A stretch of DNA of 5,128 nt from an uncultured Clostridia bacterium (GTDB taxonomy: Bacteria > Bacillota > Clostridia > UMGS1810). The notes beneath the pieces are model-generated. The model did no database searches. It had not been told where the DNA came from and was given only the letters and a program-made list of their open reading frames with translations. The DNA lies in assembly GCA_937959315.1 (NCBI GenBank), contig CALGRC010000229.1:1-5128 (forward strand), written 5' to 3'. Below, piece after piece: positions 1-5,128 of the stretch (position 1 is the stretch's first letter; every line of letters begins with the position of its first letter). The position numbers and the translations under genes are program-made.

Positions 1-480
1 ACAAACGGTTCTAAATTTTTTTCCGTACTACTGATGTTTATTGGCGGTTCTCCCGGTTCTACGGCGGGCGGTATCAAAACGGTGACATTTGGCATATTGC
101 TGTTGTCGGTGGCTGCAGTAATCCGCGGTTCTGCGGATGTCAATGTTTTTACCCGCCGGATATCTATTCCATTGGTGCTGCGTTCTGTAGCGGTATTTTT
201 AGTCGGAGCGGCAATTATGGTTATAGGCACCATGATTTTGTGTATATTTGAAGACCAGCCGTTTATTGATTTGCTGTTTGAAGTTGCGTCGGCGTTTGGG
301 ACTGTTGGGTTGACCACGGGTATCACGCCGGAACTCTGCCATGTGAGCAAAGTTACGCTGATTATCATTATGTTTATGGGGCGGATTGGCGTTTTAACGC
401 TGGGGATGGCGTTGGCTATGCGGGCCCATACCAACCAGCAGGGTATCCGCTATCCGTTGGCTAAGGTTTTTGTGGGTTGA
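1..480 (+). CDS. ktrB: KtrB/TrkH-family potassium channel subunit, C-terminal part (5' end outside window)
   Basis: The reading frame is open from base 1, with no start in view, and ends at TGA 478-480. The visible 159 residues are the last third of the membrane subunit that carries K+ (often Na+-coupled) into the cell. Seen: the Gly/Ser-rich gate loop GGSPGSTAGGIKT at visible residues 15-27, which interrupts the second helix of repeat three; a hydrophobic helix at about 55-83; the fourth pore loop with filter signature SAFGTVGLTTG at 97-107; and the last helix at about 117-140 with the MFMGRIGVLTL pattern. The tail YPLAKVFVG resembles KtrB C-termini, which end in a conserved glycine. The next gene is a KtrA-type RCK protein 16 bases away, so KtrB rather than TrkH proper is the better name. 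The full protein is expected to be about 450 residues, so roughly 290 lie upstream. Confidence 0.93.
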   Translation, partial: TNGSKFFSVLLMFIGGSPGSTAGGIKTVTFGILLLSVAAVIRGSADVNVFTRRISIPLVLRSVAVFLVGAAIMVIGTMILCIFEDQPFIDLLFEVASAFGTVGLTTGITPELCHVSKVTLIIIMFMGRIGVLTLGMALAMRAHTNQQGIRYPLAKVFVG

Positions 481-485
481 GAAAG

Positions 486-492
486 AGGGAGG
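486..492 (+). promoter_or_regulatory. Ribosome binding site of ktrA
   Basis: AGGGAGG lies four bases before ATG 497. It supports that start over an in-frame TTG at 470, which would sit inside the end of ktrB and would have this site inside the coding region. Confidence 0.75.
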
Positions 493-496
493 CCAT

Positions 497-1144
497 ATGA
501 AATCGTTTATTATTTTGGGAATTGGCAGATTTGGCGCCAGCTTGGCGCGTACCTTATATGAATTGGGGCATGAAGTATTGGTCATTGATGGTAAAGAAGA
601 GGTGATTGCCGAAATATCCGACCATGTGACCCATGCGGTGATTGGCGATTGTTCGGATGAAAATACGCTGCGTTCTTTGGGGGTCCGCAATTTTGATATT
701 GCAGTTGTGGCAATCGGCGGGAACATGGAGTCAAGTATTTTGGTAACGCTGATGCTCAAGGAAATGGGTGTGCAGTATATCGTAGCAAAGGCACAGAGCA
801 ATATCCATGCGCGGGTACTTTCCCGTGTAGGGGCTGATAAAGTGGTGCTGCCTGAACGCGATATGGGCGTCCGCCTGGCACAAAGCCTGGCAATGCATAA
901 TATTTTGGACTTTATCGAGGTGTCGCCGCGGTATAGTATTTTGGAAATTACCACACCGGAACTTTGGATTGGCAAATCTTTGCGCGATATCAATGTCAGG
1001 GTTAAGCATGGTATTAATATCCTTGCTATCAAAACAGGCGATGATATCGATATTACCCCCAATGCCGACCGGGTTTTGGGTGCAGATGATATCATGATTG
1101 TGATAGGTTCGAATGAAGATCTCAATAAACTCAGCACAAGGTGA
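497..1144 (+). CDS. ktrA: KtrA: cytosolic RCK gating subunit of Ktr potassium uptake
   Basis: A 215-residue protein, the usual length for a single-RCK KtrA (about 220). Residues 1-130 form the RCK_N Rossmann domain. The nucleotide-binding loop is G8-I-G10-R-F-G13, with the acidic residue D31 at the end of the second strand, as expected for NAD(H)/ATP/ADP-type ligands. The signature PERDMGVRLAQSL at 119-131 is typical of KtrA; its E120 probably matches the glutamate that binds a cation between subunits in Bacillus KtrA. Residues about 145-215 form the RCK_C domain (SILEI...GKSLRDINV...GADDIMIVIG), the part that binds cyclic di-AMP in several Bacillota homologues. KtrA assembles as an octameric ring under a KtrB dimer and opens it on ATP binding. 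ATG 497 is chosen because of the ribosome binding site at 486-492. It lies 16 bases after ktrB and 7 before the next gene, so it is clearly in an operon. Confidence 0.95.
   Translation: MKSFIILGIGRFGASLARTLYELGHEVLVIDGKEEVIAEISDHVTHAVIGDCSDENTLRSLGVRNFDIAVVAIGGNMESSILVTLMLKEMGVQYIVAKAQSNIHARVLSRVGADKVVLPERDMGVRLAQSLAMHNILDFIEVSPRYSILEITTPELWIGKSLRDINVRVKHGINILAIKTGDDIDITPNADRVLGADDIMIVIGSNEDLNKLSTR
1138..1143 (+). promoter_or_regulatory. Ribosome binding site of the SpoU methyltransferase
   Basis: AAGGTG, overlapping the stop codon of ktrA, lies eight bases before ATG 1152. It favours that start over the in-frame ATG at 1113, which lies inside ktrA and would add 13 residues before the conserved N-terminus. 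Confidence 0.6.
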
Positions 1145-1151
1145 ATGGGTT

Positions 1152-1928
1152 ATGGTTATTGAGAGCACAGCGAATGCGGTTATAAAGCAGACCAAAAAAT
1201 TATTGGATAAAAACGGCCGGAAAAAACAAGGCGCATTTTTAATCGAGGGGCAGCAGCTGGTGGCAGATGCCATCTTGTCTGGCGCCCCTATTTCCTATTT
1301 GCTGATTGCGCAAAGGTCCGCGGCCACTTTGCCGCCGTGCCATGCGCCGCGTTATACTGTTTCGGATCAAGTATTTGATACTTTAAAGGATACTGTTCAT
1401 TCCCAAGGTGTGCTGGCGGTTGTGCCGCTGCCTCAGAATACGGCATTGTCTGCGGAGGATATCACAGATAAGCAGTATTTACTGTATTTAGATCATGTGA
1501 CAGACCCTGGGAATATGGGGACTATCCTACGCACAGCAGATGCTGCTGGCGTAGAGGCGGTGGTATTGTCCAAGGGGTGTGTAGATGTGTATAACCCTAA
1601 GGTGGTGAGGGCAACGATGGCAAGCCTTTTCCATGTGCCGCTTTTTTTTGACAGTGAAAATGATATGGCGCTGGATTTGCTGCAAATGTCTGGGTTCCGG
1701 TTGATGGGCGCCAGCCTGGATGCAGCGGCGGATTGTTACACGGTCGATTGGCGCGGCCGGACAGTCATTATCATTGGCAATGAAGCCAATGGGATACGGG
1801 AACAAGTACAAAAGCGCTGCCATACGCATGTGAAAATTCCCATGGTGGGAAGGGCGGAATCGCTCAATGCCGCGGTGGCCTGTGGCATACTATGCTATGA
1901 ACGGCTACGACAAAATCGGGAGGGCTGA
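1152..1928 (+). CDS. SpoU/TrmH-family (SPOUT) rRNA 2'-O-ribose methyltransferase
   Basis: A 258-residue protein, normal for this family. Residues about 15-95 form the L30e-like RNA-binding domain (KQGAFLIEGQQLVADA at 25-40). Residues about 107-255 form the knotted SPOUT catalytic domain, and all three SpoU motifs are intact: DPGNMGTILRTA at 118-129 (N121 and the catalytic-type R127), IIIGNEANGI at 206-215 (E211), and IPMVGRAESLNAAVA at 229-243 (S237, N239). These bind S-adenosylmethionine in the trefoil knot and place the target ribose. The family methylates 2'-OH groups of 23S rRNA or tRNA. The fused N-terminal domain and length resemble RlmB and Bacillus YsgA/RlmP, so a 23S rRNA nucleotide is the likely target, but the exact site cannot be read from sequence. 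It sits 7 bases after ktrA and 2 before the dehydrogenase, so it is probably co-transcribed with both. An uninterrupted run of eight T lies at 1642-1649, within the frame and without a frameshift. Confidence 0.93.
   Translation: MVIESTANAVIKQTKKLLDKNGRKKQGAFLIEGQQLVADAILSGAPISYLLIAQRSAATLPPCHAPRYTVSDQVFDTLKDTVHSQGVLAVVPLPQNTALSAEDITDKQYLLYLDHVTDPGNMGTILRTADAAGVEAVVLSKGCVDVYNPKVVRATMASLFHVPLFFDSENDMALDLLQMSGFRLMGASLDAAADCYTVDWRGRTVIIIGNEANGIREQVQKRCHTHVKIPMVGRAESLNAAVACGILCYERLRQNREG
1918..1924 (+). promoter_or_regulatory. Ribosome binding site of the alcohol dehydrogenase
   Basis: GGGAGGG lies six bases before ATG 1931 and inside the last codons of the methyltransferase. The next gene starts two bases after the stop, so translation is probably coupled. 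Confidence 0.7.
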
Positions 1929-1930
1929 AT

Positions 1931-3106
1931 ATGGAAAATTTTACGTATTTTACACCAACCAGGGTGTTTTTTGGAAAAGATACGGAACAACAGGTTGGTG
2001 AAATAGTAAAAAGCTATGGATTTGAGCGGGTTATGCTGCATTTTGGCGGCGGCAGCGTGAAAAAAACCGGGCTATATGATACGGTGGTTGCTTCACTCCG
2101 GCAGCAGGGCATTTTTGTATTGCCGTTTGGTGGCGCACAACCCAATCCAAAAGTCAGCCTGGTACGGGAAGGGGCAAGGCTTTGCAAGGAACAGCGGGTG
2201 GATATGGTACTGGCTGTCGGCGGCGGCAGCGTGATTGATTCAGCCAAAGTTATTGCCATAGCAGCAAAATACGATTGTGACCCATGGGAATTTTCTGCCA
2301 AAACGGTCATACCCGATCGCTCGCTGCCGGTGGGTACCATTTTAACACTGGCGGCGTCGGGCAGTGAAATGAGTTCTTCTGCCGTGCTGACCAACGAGGA
2401 AACCGGATTAAAACGCGGGTTTAATTCGGATGAAAACCGTCCGTTATTTTCCATTTTAAACCCGGAACTGACTTACACAGTTTCTCCTTACCAGACGGCG
2501 TGTGGGATTGTAGATATTATGATGCACACATTAGAGCGGTATTTTTCCCGTTCGGGCGCTGTAGATTTGACCGACCGTATAGCGGAAGGGCTGGTTAAAT
2601 CGGTCATTGCAGCCGGCAGGCGTGTAATGGAAAACCCGCGTGATTATGAGGCGCGCGCGACATTGATGTGGGCGGGCAGCTTATCCCACAATGATTTGAC
2701 CAGCTGTGGGCGGGAACAGGTGTTGGTAGTGCATCAGCTGGAGCATGAACTTAGCGGTATGTACGATCGGGTGGCGCATGGCGCTGGGCTGGCGGTCCTA
2801 TTTCCGGCTTGGATGAAATATATATACCAATATAATATCCCGCGGTTTTGCCAGTATGCGGTGCGGATTTGGGATTGTGATATGGATTTTGCCCATCCGG
2901 AAAATACGGCTATGGCCGGGATTGCTGCGACTGAACGCTATTTCCGTTCTTTGGGTATGCCGCTGCGGTTGGGTGAATTGGATATTGGAACAGAAGGTAT
3001 AGACGAGATGGCTGAAAAGTGTACCTTTTTTGGGGCCCGCACCATAGCCGATTATATTGATTTGGGGAAACAGGAACTCAAAGATATCTTTGCTCTTGCG
3101 CTGTAA
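1931..3106 (+). CDS. Iron-containing (group III) alcohol dehydrogenase, butanol dehydrogenase/YqhD type
   Basis: A 391-residue protein, close to YqhD and clostridial butanol dehydrogenases (about 387-390). The N-terminal Rossmann-like half has two glycine motifs: FGGGSVKKTGLYD at 38-50 and VGGGSVIDSAK at 96-106, the loop that binds the cofactor pyrophosphate. S42 matches the YqhD serine near the NADPH 2'-phosphate, so NADPH use is plausible. The C-terminal helical half holds the expected metal ligands: D195 and H199 in GIVDIMMHTLERYF, H268 in VVHQLEHELSG, and H283 in VAHGAGLAVLFPAW. It should reduce aldehydes such as butyraldehyde or short-chain toxic aldehydes to alcohols in the cytosol; the physiological substrate is not readable. 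The spacing between H268 and H283 is one residue longer than in YqhD, with an inserted-looking R280. The frame ends in tandem stops TAA TAA (3104-3109). It starts two bases after the methyltransferase. A detoxification or NAD(P)H-balancing role is inference. Confidence 0.94.
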   Translation: MENFTYFTPTRVFFGKDTEQQVGEIVKSYGFERVMLHFGGGSVKKTGLYDTVVASLRQQGIFVLPFGGAQPNPKVSLVREGARLCKEQRVDMVLAVGGGSVIDSAKVIAIAAKYDCDPWEFSAKTVIPDRSLPVGTILTLAASGSEMSSSAVLTNEETGLKRGFNSDENRPLFSILNPELTYTVSPYQTACGIVDIMMHTLERYFSRSGAVDLTDRIAEGLVKSVIAAGRRVMENPRDYEARATLMWAGSLSHNDLTSCGREQVLVVHQLEHELSGMYDRVAHGAGLAVLFPAWMKYIYQYNIPRFCQYAVRIWDCDMDFAHPENTAMAGIAATERYFRSLGMPLRLGELDIGTEGIDEMAEKCTFFGARTIADYIDLGKQELKDIFALAL

Positions 3107-3125
3107 TAACTGGTTATAGTATAAT
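3096..3125 (+). promoter_or_regulatory. Candidate sigma-A promoter for cdaA-cdaR-glmM
   Basis: A perfect -10 box TATAAT lies at 3120-3125. Eighteen bases upstream is a weak -35 candidate TTGCGC (3096-3101), matching three of six consensus bases. Transcription would start near 3132, just ahead of the ribosome binding site of cdaA. This is the only gap of its size in the window and falls where the cda operon begins in other Bacillota, which supports the call. The weak -35 means it may need an activator or be a minor promoter; read-through from upstream is also likely because no terminator is visible. Confidence 0.5.
3106..3117 (+). repeat. Short inverted repeat in the cdaA promoter spacer
   Basis: ATAAC-TG-GTTAT is a perfect five-base inverted repeat with a two-base centre. 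It lies between the -35 and -10 candidates and starts in the last base of the dehydrogenase stop codon. It could be a small operator. It is too short and AT-rich to act as an intrinsic terminator, and no T run follows. Chance occurrence is quite possible. Confidence 0.3.
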
Positions 3126-3136
3126 AATAGGCAAAT

Positions 3137-3143
3137 GGAGGTG
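3137..3143 (+). promoter_or_regulatory. Ribosome binding site of cdaA
   Basis: GGAGGTG lies six bases before ATG 3150, near-perfect complementarity to the 16S 3' end. It overlaps an in-frame ATG at 3135, which therefore has no site of its own and is rejected as the start. Confidence 0.8.
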
Positions 3144-3149
3144 CGGGCT

Positions 3150-3989
3150 ATGCAGGCTGTTTGGCAGTTTTTGCAGGAAAATGCGAGGCTGTTGCGGCTC
3201 AGGGACATTTTAGATATTTTGATTGTCGCATTTGTCATTTACAAAGGGGTAAAGTTGGTGCGGGAGACCCGGGCGGTACAGCTTATCAAGGGACTGGTAA
3301 TTTTGCTGGTTGCCACGCAGCTCTCTAGCTGGCTGCAGCTCAATTCCCTCAATTACCTTTTGGTCAATGCTATGCAGGTAGGGCTCATTGCCCTGCTGGT
3401 CGTGTTTCAGCCTGAGCTGCGCCGTGCATTGGAAAAGGTTGGGCGTTCCAGCATTGGCCGGATTTTTTCTGCCGCCGAATATGATGTGGAACGGGTGGTT
3501 GAGGAAGTGTGCGAAGCAGTGGCGCATATGTCGGAAGAAAAGATCGGGGCGCTCATTGTATTTGAACGTAAAACCAAACTGGGAGATATCATCAACTCTG
3601 GTACAATGCTCAATTCAGATGTATCCTCACAGTTGCTGTCCAATATTTTTATTCCCAATACACCGCTGCATGATGGTGCAGTGATTATTCGGGAAAATAA
3701 AATTATAGCGGCGGCCTGTTTTTTGCCATTGACGCAGAACAACAACCTCAGCAAGGAATTGGGTACCCGTCACCGGGCTGCCATTGGTATTTCTGAAAAC
3801 GCCGATTGTGCCGTAGTGGTCGTATCAGAGGAAACTGGGAAAATTTCTCTGGCCTTAAATGGCTCTATGACGCGGAACCTCACGCCGGAAACGCTTGCTA
3901 AGGCGCTGAATAAAATGCTGGGCGACGACCAGGCAATTGCGCCTGACGCAAAGGAAAAAATCTTGCAGTGGACGGTGAAGAAAAAATGA
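3150..3989 (+). CDS. cdaA: CdaA: membrane-bound diadenylate cyclase (c-di-AMP synthase)
   Basis: A 279-residue protein (family usually about 270-280), also called DacA. It joins two ATP molecules into cyclic di-AMP, the messenger controlling potassium, osmolyte and cell-wall balance in Bacillota. Three N-terminal membrane helices are visible at about 20-34, 47-62 and 69-87, followed by a linking segment with a coiled-coil look (about 110-128) and the cytosolic DAC domain at about 130-245. Both catalytic signatures are present: DGA at 175-177 within TPLHDGAVII, and RHR at 207-209 within GTRHRAAIGISE. The protein should therefore be active. It starts the cda-glmM group after a 43-base gap with a candidate promoter. 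Its TGA stop shares four bases (ATGA) with the start of cdaR, indicating coupled translation and a matched amount of the two partners. Only the start codon was in question, and the strong ribosome binding site at 3137-3143 settles it. Confidence 0.97.
   Translation: MQAVWQFLQENARLLRLRDILDILIVAFVIYKGVKLVRETRAVQLIKGLVILLVATQLSSWLQLNSLNYLLVNAMQVGLIALLVVFQPELRRALEKVGRSSIGRIFSAAEYDVERVVEEVCEAVAHMSEEKIGALIVFERKTKLGDIINSGTMLNSDVSSQLLSNIFIPNTPLHDGAVIIRENKIIAAACFLPLTQNNNLSKELGTRHRAAIGISENADCAVVVVSEETGKISLALNGSMTRNLTPETLAKALNKMLGDDQAIAPDAKEKILQWTVKKK
3974..3978 (+). promoter_or_regulatory. Ribosome binding site of cdaR
   Basis: GGTGA, inside the end of cdaA, lies seven bases before ATG 3986. It favours that start over an in-frame GTG at 3968, which would add six hydrophilic residues before the conserved membrane helix. 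Confidence 0.55.
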
Positions 3990-4933
3990 AATTCTATCAA
4001 ACCGATTGGTTTTTGAAAGTCATTTCCGTCCTCATTGCCATTGTCATTTGGATTTATGTGGTATATGAGTACAATCCACAGTATGAAACATGGGTACGGG
4101 ATATTCCGATTACTTATGTAAACCGGACACAGGATTTTGAAAACGGGAAAATGGTGGTGTTGGACAGCAGCTCCGAAACGGTGGATATTAAAATCCGCGG
4201 GCGGAGGCGGTTGGTATCTTCTATTGATGCGGGCAATACCACTGCAACAGTTGATATGGCAGAAGTTTCTAAAGAGGGGACATACGCCCTGCCGGTAAAT
4301 GTCCATTTTGCAGCCGATGGGATTGAAGTATTGCAGAAAAAACCTTATTCCCAGCAGTTGACAGTTGATAAAGTGGTAACGGAAGAACGGCAAATCGAAG
4401 TGGATGAGGAAGGCCAGCTTGCCGATGGGTATGTGGTGGAAAATGAAACCACTTCTCCGGCAGCGGTACAATTAACTGGCCCGCAAAGTGTGATTGGCAC
4501 GGTAGCAAAATGCAGCATTTCGGTTAATTTTACAGATGTGCGGGACGATATTAAGGGGCTTTATAAAATTAAGCTGTATGACACGCAAAACCAGGAAATC
4601 AATACTGACTGGATTAGTAAAAACATAGAATATACGGATGTGTACTATGCCATTTTGCCGACAAAAACGGTTTCCATTGTGCCAAAGTTATCGGCCGCCA
4701 GTAATGTAGATGGGGCTGTAATCACTGCTTTGCCGCAGCCGGCGCAAGTGACTGTAAAAGGGAAACAGTCGGTGTTGGATACCATATCGTCATTGGAAAC
4801 GGCTGATATTGATGTAAGCGGCGTCACGGCAAATCAACGTTTGGAAGTGGAATTGGCATTACCAAATGGCGTGGCGCTATTGGATGGGGAAAATACGGTG
4901 GCGGTGGATTTGGTTATTGCACCGCAGGAATGA
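3986..4933 (+). CDS. cdaR: CdaR: YbbR-domain regulator of CdaA
   Basis: A 315-residue protein with one N-terminal membrane helix at about 9-29 (FLKVISVLIAIVIWIYVVYEY); the rest should lie outside the cytoplasmic membrane. Three YbbR-like beta repeats are visible from the recurrent pattern of a V-x-V-x-G strand followed by a turn and a D-V strand: about 40-125 (core VDIKIRGRRRLVSSI), about 135-222 (core VQLTGPQSVIGTV), and about 227-312 (core VTVKGKQSVLDTISSL). Bacillus subtilis CdaR is longer (483 residues), with four such repeats. The protein binds CdaA through its membrane part and modulates cyclic di-AMP synthesis, mostly as a negative regulator in Listeria and Staphylococcus, with condition-dependent effects in Bacillus. 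The start overlaps the cdaA stop in ATGA. The frame ends in tandem stops TGA TGA (4931-4936). The position between cdaA and glmM makes the assignment firm despite the low sequence conservation of this family. Confidence 0.94.
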   Translation: MKFYQTDWFLKVISVLIAIVIWIYVVYEYNPQYETWVRDIPITYVNRTQDFENGKMVVLDSSSETVDIKIRGRRRLVSSIDAGNTTATVDMAEVSKEGTYALPVNVHFAADGIEVLQKKPYSQQLTVDKVVTEERQIEVDEEGQLADGYVVENETTSPAAVQLTGPQSVIGTVAKCSISVNFTDVRDDIKGLYKIKLYDTQNQEINTDWISKNIEYTDVYYAILPTKTVSIVPKLSAASNVDGAVITALPQPAQVTVKGKQSVLDTISSLETADIDVSGVTANQRLEVELALPNGVALLDGENTVAVDLVIAPQE

Positions 4934-4940
4934 TGATATC

Positions 4941-4947
4941 AAGGAGG
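4941..4947 (+). promoter_or_regulatory. Ribosome binding site of glmM
   Basis: AAGGAGG, a near-perfect site, lies five bases before ATG 4953 and seven bases after the cdaR stop. It suggests strong translation of glmM. An eight-base palindrome TGATATCA (4934-4941) abuts it. Confidence 0.8.
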
Positions 4948-4952
4948 GGCTT

Positions 4953-5128
4953 ATGGGCAGATTATTTGGAACAGACGGTGTTCGAGGCGTTGCGAACAAA
5001 GAACTGACGGCAGAACTGGCTTTCCGTTTGGGGCAGGCTGGCGCGTTGGTGCTCACCAAACATACCGACCACACGGCGCGCATTTTAGTTGGAAAGGATA
5101 CTCGTGTGTCGTGTGATATGCTGGAAGG
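4953..5128 (+). CDS. glmM: GlmM: phosphoglucosamine mutase, N-terminal part (3' end outside window)
   Basis: The first 58 codons plus two bases are present; the full protein should be about 450 residues. The N-terminus GRLFGTDGVRGVANKELTAE (2-21) is the diagnostic start of bacterial GlmM, and VGKDTRVSCDMLE (46-58) is the next conserved strand, where homologues usually read GKDTRISGDMLE; here C54 replaces the common glycine. The catalytic phosphoserine loop lies near residue 100 and is outside the window, so activity cannot be checked. GlmM converts glucosamine-6-phosphate to glucosamine-1-phosphate for UDP-GlcNAc and peptidoglycan. In Bacillus, Listeria and Lactococcus it also binds CdaA and lowers cyclic di-AMP synthesis, which fits the conserved linkage. 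It starts 19 bases after cdaR with no promoter visible in between. Confidence 0.97.
   Translation, partial: MGRLFGTDGVRGVANKELTAELAFRLGQAGALVLTKHTDHTARILVGKDTRVSCDMLE

Noticed and set aside
394..1137. Long open frame on the minus strand (247 codons) opposite ktrA and the end of ktrB
   Set aside because: It is antisense to well-recognised proteins, rich in Ser, Ile and Arg with no domain pattern, and has no ribosome binding site logic. It is a shadow of the codon use on the plus strand.
1113..1151. Upstream ATG start for the SpoU methyltransferase within ktrA
   Set aside because: The extra 13 residues precede the conserved N-terminus and lack a ribosome binding site as good as that before ATG 1152.
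1590..1649. Possible intrinsic terminator ending in the T8 run
   Set aside because: No stable GC-rich hairpin directly precedes the T run, and it lies in the middle of a conserved coding region.
2045..2234. Sixteen-base perfect direct repeat GGCGGCGGCAGCGTGA at 2045-2060 and 2219-2234
   Set aside because: Both copies are in frame and encode GGGSV, two cofactor-loop motifs conserved throughout iron-containing alcohol dehydrogenases. The repeat reflects protein motifs and shared codon choice, not a mobile or regulatory element.
3107..3149. Possible terminator or riboswitch between the dehydrogenase and cdaA
   Set aside because: The gap is only 43 bases, holds no hairpin followed by T residues, and is far too short for a cyclic di-AMP (ydaO-type) riboswitch.
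3770..4471. Minus-strand open frame (233 codons) across the cdaA-cdaR junction
   Set aside because: It spans two firmly identified genes, has a His/Pro/Phe/Ile-rich composition typical of antisense translation, and shows no recognisable family.
986..4940. Seven GATATC palindromes (986, 1043, 1088, 1458, 3083, 3585, 4935), more than expected by chance
   Set aside because: Six of the seven are in-frame Asp-Ile codon pairs in different genes, so codon choice explains them. No spacing pattern is seen.

Overview
The window is a densely packed chromosomal segment with seven genes, all on the + strand. It reads as housekeeping DNA from an anaerobic Bacillota, most likely a Clostridia-type organism. 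Three things point there: the order cdaA-cdaR-glmM, which is characteristic of Bacillota; a KtrAB-type potassium uptake system; and strong AGGAGG-like ribosome binding sites with mostly very short gaps. An iron-dependent alcohol dehydrogenase of the butanol dehydrogenase type fits a fermentative anaerobe. The family and genus cannot be fixed from the sequence alone.

Layout. Bases 1-480 hold the last 159 codons of a KtrB/TrkH potassium channel subunit, cut at the window's left edge. Bases 497-1144 hold ktrA, its cytosolic RCK gating partner. Bases 1152-1928 hold a SpoU/TrmH-type rRNA 2'-O-methyltransferase. Bases 1931-3106 hold the iron-containing alcohol dehydrogenase. Gaps between these four genes are 16, 7 and 2 bases, so they are probably co-transcribed. 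A 43-base gap (3107-3149) carries a consensus -10 box and a small inverted repeat, and is the only likely internal promoter. It is followed by cdaA (3150-3989), cdaR (3986-4933, overlapping cdaA by four bases) and the first 58 codons of glmM (4953-5128, cut at the right edge).

How the genes relate. CdaA is the membrane-bound diadenylate cyclase that makes cyclic di-AMP, CdaR is its membrane-anchored extracytoplasmic regulator, and GlmM makes glucosamine-1-phosphate for peptidoglycan and is known in other Bacillota to bind and inhibit CdaA. Cyclic di-AMP in turn shuts down Ktr potassium uptake by binding the RCK_C domain of KtrA. The window therefore holds a nucleotide second-messenger synthase and one of its best-known effector proteins about 2 kb apart. 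The methyltransferase and the alcohol dehydrogenase between them have no obvious functional link to that circuit.

There is no gene-free stretch over 300 bases. I see no tRNA, rRNA, CRISPR array, insertion sequence, attachment site or convincing intrinsic terminator. I found no strong evidence for an undescribed system; the findings are modest and mostly concern regulation and arrangement.
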